This document shows positions 1 through 10,800 of a DNA stretch of 64,000 nt, piece after piece. The stretch covers positions 18,810,649 to 18,874,648 of the forward strand of contig CM055312.2 in NCBI GenBank assembly GCA_029255685.2, written 5' to 3'. The position numbers and the translations under genes are program-made. Each line of letters starts with the position of its first letter. Position 1 is the first letter of the stretch. This DNA comes from Silene conica. Taxonomy: Eukaryota > Streptophyta > Magnoliopsida > Caryophyllales > Caryophyllaceae. A model generated the notes under the pieces. It saw nothing but the letters and a program-made list of their open reading frames with translations, ran no database searches and was not told where the DNA came from.

Positions 1-996
1 AATACCACGCGGAAACCCCTGAATCATTCCCAGGACAGCCGAGACAGAGGCAACAAGAGGAGGATGACCCGCAGACCGAGAAGGCAACACAGGTGAAGGG
101 ACAATGGGGTGCTTCTCTGCCAAAACTGCGAGAGTAGCTGTATTGTAAGGGGCAACTCCCGAAGATGAAAGCACACGAACAGCGGCCGTATAATGCCCAT
201 CACATATCTTCCTCCGACACTGCTTAACATTAGCCTCACCCAGATCAATCTCCTCATCATCCCGAAAAGAAGGGGAAGACGCGGTTAAGGTACCTCGCAG
301 GACCTGCAACATGCCACCAGGCGCACCCCAAGAGCAAATAGCACTAGAAATGCTCTCCTCCTGCCGCTGACGCCGGACAGCGGCACGACACTCACGACTA
401 CTCCGCGGAGAGAAAGTCTTGAGGATACAAAGGGGTAAAACAAGCAAGGCAACCCAAGATGAAAGATCAGACGGAGAACGGATCACAACATCAAGGGCCC
501 CTTTAAGAACTCGAGAGAAACCAAGACGACACCGAGGGGGGATGGACTTAACGGTTCTCAAACCCTTAGACAACAACCGATCAAGAGAAGTAACAGTAAA
601 ACCACCCACAACCTCCTGATTAACACCCTCAGAAAGCAAAGGTGGGTCGGGATCAGACGGCCTAGGAAAGTCGTAGAGAACAAAAGAGACAACCCCATCA
701 CCCGAATCCGGTGCCTCAATAACAGACTCATGCCTATGCAGACAACGCTTACTAAGAGTATGCGTTCTAAAGCAAACCCCACACAACCAAATACCCATAC
801 GTCTAAAGGTGGTCTCAGCCTCGACAAAAATAGATAAAGAAGCAAGAGATTGTCGAGTATGAACCTGAGCATCGTCGGTACAGTGCCGATCACGCAGATG
901 AGTGATCATGGGGGCTTTTTTTAGACCGTTACCGCGACCATCTTGACAACCAGAAAGTCCCACAAAAGGACAATGGTACCGTTCGACGTTAGGCAT
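1..996 (-). CDS. 5' part of a reverse-transcriptase-family gene, cut by the window edge
   Basis: Read on the minus strand, a single frame is open from an ATG at 996-994 to base 1 (332 codons, no stop), so the gene continues outside the window. The N-terminus has Cys/His-rich stretches: RYHCPFVGLSGC near residue 6, a THLRDRHC near residue 40, then CGVCFRTHTLSKRCLHRHES near residue 85, resembling C2H2-type fingers. The second half has a patch with CRAAVRRQRQEES, then CRRKICDGHYTAAVRVLSSS and a Pro-rich stretch ending FPRG at the edge. From memory, this second half matches the N-terminal region of a widespread plant reverse-transcriptase-domain family, in which the polymerase domain follows directly; that domain would lie to the left and is not seen. 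Codon choice and lack of stops argue for a recent or functional copy. It is probably a non-LTR-type element gene; the assignment rests on recalled similarity. Confidence 0.65.
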   Translation of the reverse strand, partial: MPNVERYHCPFVGLSGCQDGRGNGLKKAPMITHLRDRHCTDDAQVHTRQSLASLSIFVEAETTFRRMGIWLCGVCFRTHTLSKRCLHRHESVIEAPDSGDGVVSFVLYDFPRPSDPDPPLLSEGVNQEVVGGFTVTSLDRLLSKGLRTVKSIPPRCRLGFSRVLKGALDVVIRSPSDLSSWVALLVLPLCILKTFSPRSSRECRAAVRRQRQEESISSAICSWGAPGGMLQVLRGTLTASSPSFRDDEEIDLGEANVKQCRRKICDGHYTAAVRVLSSSGVAPYNTATLAVLAEKHPIVPSPVLPSRSAGHPPLVASVSAVLGMIQGFPRGI

Positions 997-1690
997 GACA
1001 TCCACGCACTGAAAAATCGTCACCAAAGCGTCACACTAGGCACAAACCAGCAACCCAAAGGACACCTGTTCACCGCGCGGTCAAAACAAACTCACCAACC
1101 ACAAAACAACTGCACCCTCACCAAACCACCTCCAACCCTAGCACACCCAGCCAAAAACCACCACGCCAACCAAGAAAAGGTCGACCAGAGCTACCCTACA
1201 GATAGACCACAACCAGCGTGCCGGAAAAGCCCACGCCGACGAAACCAGAACCACGCAACCACCTGCTTTCTTTCCAACCGGCACGAACCCACGCAACCCT
1301 AGCACGAACACCACCACGGCACCCAGTAACCACCGAAGAGACCAGCCCCACCAACAAAAGGCAACCAAACCGCCGGAGAAGCCAACAACGGCGAGACCTA
1401 AAGCAATATTCGAATTATCGGAAAAACGCTCAAACACTCTCTCACCGGAAAACACCACCACCCACAAGTGAACGACGTCGACGTGAGGTCGATGACGGTA
1501 GGGGAGAGGACACAGGCGACGTGAGGTCGCCGGCGGTGGGTGATGACGTCGCTCCCTCACAAAACACGAAAACGCTGCTCTCTCGCAACTTCGACGACAA
1601 CCGGCGACAGAGGACAGAGCACCGCCGACGGAGGACAATGGACGCTGGCGACCCTGGACCACCGACGAGGGGCTGTTGACGATGTTATTT
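997..1690. other. GC-rich leader upstream of the minus-strand reverse-transcriptase-family gene
   Basis: This stretch is much richer in G+C than its surroundings and has long open frames on both strands (for example 1138-1662 minus and 1218-1679 plus). Neither shows a recognisable domain, and opposite-strand openness is what high GC produces. It most likely holds the promoter and 5' untranslated region of the gene at 1-996. Base composition drops sharply to AT-rich at about 1685, which may be the element boundary. Confidence 0.4.
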
Positions 1691-2271
1691 ACATGTATTC
1701 TTTTAGACTTAATTTCAGTTCTTATAAGTTTAGTTTAGTACAACTCATACCGTATAGTGCAGTTCAGTTCTACTCAGATAATTTTTTTTACTGCTTTATT
1801 TGTTCAGGTCAACTCAGTTAAGTTCTGCCATTTTCAATCTAAGACTAAGTTTGGTAAAACTACTTCGGTCAAATAAGCTATGTGTAGTATAATGTCATAC
1901 AAAGCTTAAAAACAGAGCCTTAGTAATATATTCATTTTAATTCTTGCTTTATTTAGCCGATTAATGTGTATCATTCTAAGTTATCACACATTTTAGATAA
2001 AAAAAGTCATTATCATATAACGTGTTTTCCTCTTTAAAGTTTTATGTGATGACAATATTGGAATCCACATCTTCATTACTAAATTTAATAACCTCAATCA
2101 AAACTCATTATTAATACATTTTAATAGAAGGAAAAAAAAATGTCATCTTCAACTCAAATCAATATTCTTTCTGGTATTGAAGGTTCATGAATAAGAGGGG
2201 CTTGTTTATTACTCGTGCAGTCGTGCGCTAATGAAATAGCTACTCTCTAAATTAGTCACTAAATTATATTA
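1691..2271. other. AT-rich intergenic DNA, nothing recognised
   Basis: No ORF with recognisable content and no terminal inverted repeats were found. It separates the GC-rich leader from the tandem repeat. Confidence 0.4.
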
Positions 2272-2817
2272 TTAGCTATTGCATTCTTAGCAGTAGCTAA
2301 AATAGTGATAAACTTAGCTACATAAACAATATGATAGCTAAATTAGAGACTAGACGTTCGTCTCTGGTCTAGTCGCAAAAGTATATTATTAGCAACTACA
2401 TTATTTGCGGTAGCTAATATATCGATAAACTTAGCTACATAAATAATTTGGTAGCCAAATTAGAGACTAGAATAAACGTCCGTCTCTGCTGTAGTCGTAA
2501 AAGTATATTATTAGCTACTACATTATTTGCGGTAGCTAATATCGCGATAAACTTCGCTACAAACATATTTTGGTAGCAAAATTATTAGAGACTAAAATAG
2601 AGGTTTGTCTCTGGTTTCATCACAAAATGATATAATTAGCTACTAGCTTATCAGTTGTATCTAATTTAGATACAACATTAGCTACATGCATTCTACAGTC
2701 GCTAAATTAATTAGAGACTACCAAAATCGTTAATGACAAAATTAGTCGCTACATTATTTAATTAGCTACTACTTAATCACAAGTAGCTAAATTAGTAGCT
2801 ATCTCACTCTTCTCTCC
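2272..2817. repeat. ~120-bp tandem repeat, about 4.5 copies
   Basis: Successive units carry the same landmarks: an initial TTAGCTACTACATTA-like stretch, GATAAACTTAGCTAC, then TTAGAGACTA and GTCTCTG. The GATAAACTT anchor or its variant recurs at about 2307, 2424, 2546 and 2669, a period of 117-123 bp. Copies decay towards the right. Dense TAGCTA/TAGCGA-type words resemble the subterminal regions of CACTA elements, but no CACTA-type terminus was found on either side, so this could also be a local minisatellite. Confidence 0.65.
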
Positions 2818-3296
2818 TTTTGGTTCTCAAGGTTGCTCGAAAACTTCAATGGTCATTCTCCTCTTTTTCATATATTCTTTTGTCTCCAATATCGAAATAC
2901 CGTATTCCGTTTATTTAAGTTAAATAATTAAATTAAATTTCAGATTATAAGTTATTTTGAAACAATTTTTTTCCAACTTTTTTCTAAAACGTACTTTACT
3001 GAAAATTAATAATTTCGCATTTCTGATGTATAGATTACGCTTTCTCAAGTGATATGCCAAACATCTAAGGTTTAATGATTTTTTAAAAATAAATCACGTA
3101 TTGCTTTGTCATAACCGTACTTTTTACTTCCGTTAAAAACTCAAAGTTCTATGACTACTTCATACGTAATTGACAACATATTTATAAAACCTACTTTCTT
3201 AATAACACATCATATTATATGTATTGTTTTTATAACTTTTTCCTTTAACTTAATTTCAAGAAATTTTCTAAACGTACTTCAATATATGAATATTTA
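2818..3296. other. AT-rich intergenic DNA, nothing recognised
   Basis: No coding signal, repeat structure or element terminus was found here. Confidence 0.4.
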
Positions 3297-4415
3297 GGGG
3301 GCGTTTGTTTCGCGTACGGGTTTGGGTTTGGAATCAGGAATCATACCTAGGTGGTATGGGGTTGGAACTCCATTCTTGATACCTTCTGTTTGTTTCAATT
3401 GTAATTGGTATAGGTTTGAAACTAAGTTAGAGTTGAAATATGTAAAATCCAATATTTTGAAAAATAATTTTAACGTATAAAATTATGAAAATAAAGATTT
3501 TATTAAATAATTATATAAAACGATTCGTTTGCAATATGTTTTAGTATTTATTTTTCACATATTTGTTTATCGTAGTTTGATACCGATGGGTATGAATCTC
3601 ATACCCACCCCCTCCTAGGGTATGGGAAACCCATACCTCATGGTTTTGAGTAGAGCTGATCAAATGGCACAGGCCCGATGGCCCAACCCGGCCCAACCCA
3701 ATTTTTTTATCGGGTTTGGGCCTAATATTTTGGCCCAAAAGCCCGTGGCCCGGCCCAAAATAAGCCCGATATAAATATAGGGCCGGGTTTGGGCCAACCT
3801 AAAGGCTCGGCCCGGCCCGACCCGACCCGATATTATTTTTTTAAAAAAAAAAAAATTCAAAAGTCGAAATCGTATATCACATCATACTAATAATCTAATA
3901 TCACTATTGCATTGAATTATCAACTTTGCGGATATTTTTATATTTTTATCGTACAGCTTTAGTTATAGTACTAATTTTTTGTCAACTCATAAGTTATGTA
4001 TAGTACTATGGATTGTTCTCCTACCAAAAGAGTCGAAGTCAAACATCTAAGACTTGAAAATTTTATTTCGTTGCTAATAGTTTGTTCACATATCCATTTT
4101 ATTGATTGTTTTGTATTGTATTATTTTGGCCCGTTTTGGCCTATTTTGGCCCGAGACCCATTATTGCCCGAACAATTATGAGCTTGGGCCAAGAAAATAG
4201 GCCCATCGTTTTGGCCCGACCCGGTCCGGTCCGTGTATTTGGGCCGTTTATTTTACACGAGCCCGACCCAAACCCGGCCCAACCCGGCCCATGATCAGGT
4301 CTAGTTTTGAGGTATGGGTATGAAACCCTCCAATTTGTTAAAAAGCACATGGTATGAGTTTGACTCATTCCAAACCCATACCTTATAGATTTTTTTGATT
4401 GAACCAAACACCTCC
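3297..4415 (+). mobile_element. MITE with GTTTGTTTC-type ends, split by a hAT insertion
   Basis: The left end reads GGGGGCGTTTGTTTCGCG. The right end, reverse-complemented, reads GGAGGTGTTTGGTTCAATC, giving imperfect terminal inverted repeats. Removing the nested element at 3651-4303 leaves about 460 bp that match, in inverted orientation, the sequences at 21452-21905 and 21906-22335 (shared landmarks include GGTATGGGGTTGGA and TTTGAAACTAAGTTAGAG). Flanking 8-mers (ATATTTAG and AAATATAG) are similar but not identical, so the target duplication is uncertain. Confidence 0.65.
3651..4303. mobile_element. Non-autonomous hAT element nested in a MITE, perfect 8-bp target duplication
   Basis: The terminal inverted repeats TAGAGCTGATCA and TAGACCTGATCA (right end reverse-complemented) match at 11 of 12 positions. 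They are flanked by identical 8-bp direct repeats GTTTTGAG at 3643-3650 and 4304-4311. Both ends continue into GGCCCGGCCCAACCC-type GC-rich stretches in inverted orientation, while the centre is AT-rich and noncoding. An 8-bp duplication with TAGRG-type termini is the hAT signature. No transposase ORF is present. Removing the element and one repeat restores the outer MITE. Confidence 0.85.
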
Positions 4416-4853
4416 AAATATAGTTTTTTTTATTTTCTTATACTAAGGCCATATATACATAGAATATGTGATTAGATTATCTACCGATCGTAATTGATCA
4501 CATACTTTATAAAGTTAAAATTAAAACCATGTGAATTTTCACGGTGTTACGCTAGTGATTTTTAATTTTATAACGAAAATTTTTTACAATTAAGGTTTGA
4601 AATTCAGGAATTTGGGATTTTGGATCATTATTCTTGGGTTTTTTAATTTTATAAAGATTTTTTTTTAAAATTAGAATTTGAAATTTGGAATTTTGGATTT
4701 GGGATTGTTTAAAAGGAGGTTGTTGGTGGGCGGTCATAGCTTGTGAGGAAAATGAGCCCGTAGAACAATTGCATATTCGAAAATCCAGTCTCCAATTATC
4801 TTGGGTACTTGCATTACACAACCAATAACATTCTCCTTCTCCTGGAAAAAACT
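4416..4853. other. Upstream region of the Maf-like gene
   Basis: AT-rich DNA between the MITE and the proposed Maf start codon. It must contain the promoter and 5' untranslated region, but no TATA box or transcription start could be assigned with confidence. Confidence 0.35.
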
Positions 4854-7800
4854 ATGGCCTCCATTGTTAATACCTTCAAGGTTCCTTCTTTCATTACTCT
4901 TATTTATGCTCTTTTTTGCCAAATTACGCAAGCGTATGACTTTATTTTGTGTTTACTTATATTTTTTTCTATCTGGGTTTCGCATGCTTTAATTGTTTCT
5001 ACTCCCCCAGTTTTTATCATCAAGTAAATCTAACAAGTTCAACTTGAAAAATGAGGAAGAATAAACATGCTGCATAAATTGTATTCAATTTTTGTATTAA
5101 AACTTTAAGAGATTTTAGTCAAGTTCTGTACTTTTTCTTTTTATCTGTGAACTAAGAATCATAACTCATAAGTGAGTTCATAAAATATTCGTAGATACTT
5201 TTAGGGGTTGCTTGGGATGATGGTAATCATTGCTTGGGTAATGGAGCTTAAATGAACTAAAAAATGGAGGGAAGTGAGGGTGGTTGGAGATAGAAACGGG
5301 GGAGAATAGTGTAATAGTCCTTCTAGGGGGAGTAATAGTTCCCCACCTCCCCTCCCAAGTAATGTATTACCTTCATATGGAGGTAATAATTCCTCCCTTG
5401 CCTCCACTTTCCACCATCCGCAACCACCTCAAACCACGAATCTCCCTCCATTTCTTCTTGTTTTAGTCTCTATTACTCTCATAATAATTACCCCCATCCC
5501 AAGTGAGCCCTTAGGAGTTAGGAGGGAGGTGAGTAATGATTTCTCCTTAATGGAGCAGTCATTCATCTGTACACCATTTTCCTCATTCCTATCTTCCTTT
5601 ACCATCATTTTATAGCTCATTTAAGCTCTATTGCCCTAGTAACAATTACCCTCATCCCAAGCAAACCCTTAGAATTTAATCGTCCAATTACATTGTAAAC
5701 TTGCACTACTACTCCCTCCGTCCTAACCAGTTATTAAAAAAGGTAAACAAATGATTTGGACGTAGAGAGTATTAATTGGTACGTGTGTACTCCCACAGAG
5801 GCAATGACTTCTATTAATTTGGTTAATGGAATATGATGGGATAAAGTAAAATGACTCACCAACGTGGATAACGTTCCCTTTTATTGTGAAGTAGAAATCA
5901 TAGATGTAATTCTTGACGTAATTTTCATTTTTGAATTATCTGAAAACAGTCTTTTGTGCGGGTAACCCTACGTACATCCAATCCACTCTTAGCCTCAATT
6001 TGTGGGGGTCTGTGAAGCTTGGTGTAATGTTCCGTTTTGCAAATTTTGATGAGAGTAGTTTTAAGGTGATGCAGATAATTTTAGGATCAAAGTCGATAGC
6101 GCGCAGGAAGATTATGGAAGAGATGGGGTATAAATTCACAATATTGGTAATGTCAAGGCCATGTACCTAGTTTTCTTAAGCATTGTGCCATTGTGGTGGT
6201 TTTGTAAGTTTGAGTGTTAAAGTGTCTAACTAATTTGTCATGTAGACTGCAGATATTGATGAAAAAGCGATACGTAAAGAAAAACCAGAAGATTTGGTTA
6301 TGGCTCTTGCTGAAGCTAAGGTGCAGTTCTGTTTCCATTTAAGTGTATCTGTCTTTAGTATTTTGTTGCTTATTGTTTATATGTGATTTCTTATGGAGTA
6401 TTTCACTGCAAGGTTCATGAGCATGTGATCCACCCTTTCATGTACAAGCTGAAGCTGACATCGATTGACCACAAAAGTGAAATGGGGACAATATAAATGG
6501 GATGGAGGGTCAATGTTCTTTGATTACAAGGATCTTTAACAAGTGCCGTTCAATTGTTCACTTTAGGATAATTTTAAAGTTTGCTCCAATGCCCTGCCCC
6601 CTCCTAATTTGTATTCTGTATAACAGTAGAAGTAAAGCTCTTCATGAATTTTGAAGGGGAGTCAAGCTATAGTTAATTTTAGATATTTGAAGTTTTATTT
6701 ATTTTCTATTTTTCTCTACTAGAGATAAGGAATCGTTGTTTAGGTATTGGGATATAAGGGAACAAAGAAAATGGTTCACTGAGCAGTTTACGTTTTTATA
6801 TCGTTGCTTGTCAAGTAGCAGTTGGTCAATGCCATTCATGGTGTAGTTGAGGCTATCAGGCTACGTGCATTCAATCCCCTTAATAGCCTGTGGCAATGTG
6901 GTATTGTGTTGCTGTATACTACATGCTTTTCCGTGTTTGCTACACTATCTATGGTTTAATGTTTATTCGATTTTAGATTTTAACTTTTCTTCTTTTAGAC
7001 TTGTTACGTCTCTCCGTAAGAATTTTTGAAAGTGCAATATACAAATGACTGCAAGTATCACTCAGGCTGACGCAATCATCTCTAAGCTACAAATAGCTGA
7101 CAAGCAAGTGAACGATCATGAACCAACACTATTACTTTCAGCTGACACGGTATGTGGTCTCTTCTCATTGCTATGATTGTGATTACTTTGCTACGACAAA
7201 TATGGTATAATTTTATTACTTTCACACTATCATATCCTGTAGATCCTCAATTGGTGGATGTAGGTATGAGCTATCTCCTTCAGGATGATTTTTCTTGTTG
7301 CTTATCTTTAATATGCCCCTCCTGAATAGCTATTGCTACTTGGATAAAGTGATTGTTTTGTGATTCTAGTCTAAAGATAGAATATGCATACAGAAGGCTG
7401 TCGTGATCCTTTCTTTCGAGCGTCCTGGAACTTGTTTACTAAGCAGCTATCAATACTGATTGCTGACTGCATCCTGAAATCTGTGATGCTGTTTAATTGG
7501 TGTAATTTATTATTAATGTCAAACTTTGAGCTCTTAAATGTTAGATCTGTGCCTCAATATGATACCAATTTGTTCATCTAGTTTGATTCCATATACTGAT
7601 ATGCCATCGCATTACATGCTCTCTGTTTTGGTAATGTTGGAACCCAACAATACCTAATACGGAGTACTATATATTTCTTGGTGCTATATAATACCACTTT
7701 CAGCTGACACTCTTGACTCAGTAGTCGCGTTGCTTTGTCTTTCTCGATGAACATTGTTTTCTAGCTAGGTGATTAGGATACAGGATATTGTATTTTTTTG

Positions 7801-10800
7801 GTATGCAGAATACAGGATACATGATATTGTGACACTTATTTTTCATAGTGAAACCTTTATGTCACTACTTTCCTAATGCAAGCTCTGACCTTAATCAATG
7901 GTCATATTTCTTGTTGGCTAGTTGCTGTGATACGATATAAAGTAATTTTACTAATCTGGTCAAAGTGTTTAGAACAATGATGTCATTTCTATGGCATTGA
8001 CATTTTCCCCATCATTCAAGCAATCCTGTGTGGCAGTAACTTTAAAATTATTACGGTGTCAGTTATGTTGTGGGTTCCTTATTTACGTCAGTCCCTCGCC
8101 TTTGTTGTCAGGCAGAAGCTACGAAATCAGAGCTTATCATTGGTGATCACAGCACTGATGCTGCACCCTCAATCTTAATTACTGGCGACCAAGTTTAGTT
8201 TCCTCTATTTTTTGTATCTGTCCGTTTAAAATGCTGTAATGGAATTTTTTGAAAATTTCATGAATAATGTGCACCTGTTTACCTGCGATAAAGAAATGAA
8301 TGCATGCGTGGAGTCTTGTTTGTTTAGCTAACACACCAGGGGAGCAGTTTAGTTCTGCAACTTGGGTCTTTGGTTGCTAGAAAGGAAGCAATTGGATAGG
8401 CTTTTACACGAACTTGTTCACTTTCTGTTGTCCATAGAGATGAGCATTGCAAGTCAATCCTATTCCATGTATCAATTCAGAACTTAATCTTTCTTTTTAA
8501 GAGCTATCAGAGCGAAGTCAAACTCCAGCATCATTATATCTTGAAAACAGTCAACTCTCTTAAGAGTCGCTGATTTGAGCTCAGAAACAAGTGTTTGATT
8601 CCATATAGCTTATCTACTTAGTTAAGGAAGGTAAGTGTCCTTGTTTGCAGTACTATGTGGAAAACATATAGGTGTATTTGTTGTGTAGAAGTAGTATAAA
8701 TTGGAATTAGCTGGGTACTCATGACCTCAGTTTGGATGCCGTCAATCATTAAGATTTCCTTGTAAGGCCTGTTCTTTTGGACTGAAACTTTCTAAAGTGA
8801 ATTGAATTGAATTGAAATCTAAAAGAACATGACGTAACTCCCTTTACATTAGAGAAAAAAAGGAAAGAAAACTGGAATTGAACGATATACTGGAAATGTT
8901 CCTTCAACTTTCAGTTATACAATAAATTCCTGTCTAATGAATGTGTATTTTCAAGATAAAAAATGACAACGTAACATGATAGCCGATCTTCTATATTTAA
9001 CCTTTGTTTTTATCTTTTTTTTAGAGAAAAATTTATCTCATTCCTTTCTTGCATGTATACTATTTCTCACTCTGGCTCATGTTAGCTGAACTTGCTTTCT
9101 TTGGGGGACTAAGGCTATGTTCAATATTGCATTATTATACTGAGCCATAAATGAACTCTAATACAGCTCATGCTTAAGCTATCAATGTGTGTGCCTGTTA
9201 GTATACACTAGCCTTGGCAGTTTTACAGGAGACCCGGAATCATGTGCACAGTTACCCTTAATACAGATTGGTAGTTGCTTTCATGAATTGTGAACTGAAA
9301 ACTCTGGTCTTCTAAAGTTACAGTCTTACAGATTCAATCTCGGGCAGTCAATATTTGAAATTTCTAGCAGATATCATTGTTCATTCTTCAGAATCATCTA
9401 TTTTCACAGCTTGTGTTCTTTCGTCATGTTGGTAACATCAGTGTTTGTTACCTTTAAATTCCTATGACCAGGTAGTGGTCTATGAGGGCATGGTGAGGGA
9501 AAAACCATCCAGCAAGGAGGAAGCACGGCAGTTTTTGAAAGGTATGAGCTCATAAGTGCCTGTCTGTCTGATTTTTTAACTATGTTTTGAGATGTTCATT
9601 CCATATTGGTGAAACGCTCTACGCAAAGTTTTAAATCCTGGATTAAAGCTTATATTTTACTCCGGTTTGATAGCCTATGCGGCTATGCTACTCATACTCA
9701 TGGTAAATCATTGGACACGAGCGTGTATCTTGGTCAGATTGGCTATTTTATTGAAAATTGTCATGTTTTGGCTGAAATGAAGGTGTCCAATTGTCATATG
9801 CATGCCCGGATATTGCGGTTTAGACACGGGCACACGAAACTATTAAGAGTCATAGTAGTATAGCTGGTAACCCGATTATGAAATTTTAGATGTCCAAATA
9901 AAAGATAGAAAACCAGACATACAATATTACTTTGTCCTATACTCGTGACATTTAAGCTATGCACATTTTACGTAAGCTTTTCGGAAGAACTCATAATTGT
10001 TAGATAATATAGCCATTTATTTATGGGCATCTATTGTTCTACGCACAGTCAAAGAATGGCCATCGATCTAAGAGAGAACCGAGAGCCTGATATGGCAAAT
10101 AGATATTCATAGATTCTGTGGCTTGTCTTATTGTCTTAACAAACCACCTATATTGATTAGTTTGCTATCATTTTTTGGTGAATGTCTTCTACTGTGCTTG
10201 TGTCTCACAGGTCACAACTACATAAGTTGCTTTCTGACTTCTTTGTTGATTTTCTAATGGATTTGTTGTTGATAGACTATTCTGGTAAGAAGGCGTCCAC
10301 TGTCAGTTCCGTTCTAGTGACAAACCTTCGGACAGGATTCAGGAAAGGGGAATGGGACAAAGTGGAGGTAAGTTTTGTTTATTTTACCGCATACATGCAA
10401 CATGCATGATATGAATACATTGTTATTTGGAACTTGGAAGTGCAAATGAATACTTGCTTAAAGGGAACAATTGGTCAAAACTAATTTGATGCAACACCAC
10501 CTATTTGAATAATGAACAAGGGGTTTCTCACGATTGACCACGTGAACAGTGTGTGTACTTGATTTTTGTCGCTTGAGGAGGTTCTCGTGGTTAGTCGCAT
10601 CAATGTTGTTCACACAATAATTGACGCGATGTATCGCCCCTTTTTGTCACTACCTAATGGCTTATGGCAGTCTAATGCTGAGCTTGATTTCCCACCCGAC
10701 TGCTCAAAGCATGGCATCAAACCTTTCAATTTTCCTATTTCTCTACACCCTTATGGTGGACCTCTTCTTGCAAGGATACCATCGTGCACCAGGCTGCCCA

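Noticed and set aside
1178-1185. GGTCGACC near 1178 as another member of the paired boxes
   Set aside because: A single occurrence with no partner 21 bp away on either side.
1138-1679. Long overlapping ORFs on both strands in the GC-rich stretch (174 and 153 codons)
   Set aside because: Both strands are open at once because of high GC, and neither has a recognisable domain. The stretch lies where the 5' leader of the minus-strand gene is expected.
5931-6170. A 79-codon ORF containing the first conserved Maf motif as the gene's start
   Set aside because: Its first 48 codons have no similarity to Maf proteins, and reading past 6146 runs out of the conserved sequence. An exon beginning at 6075 after an AG fits better.
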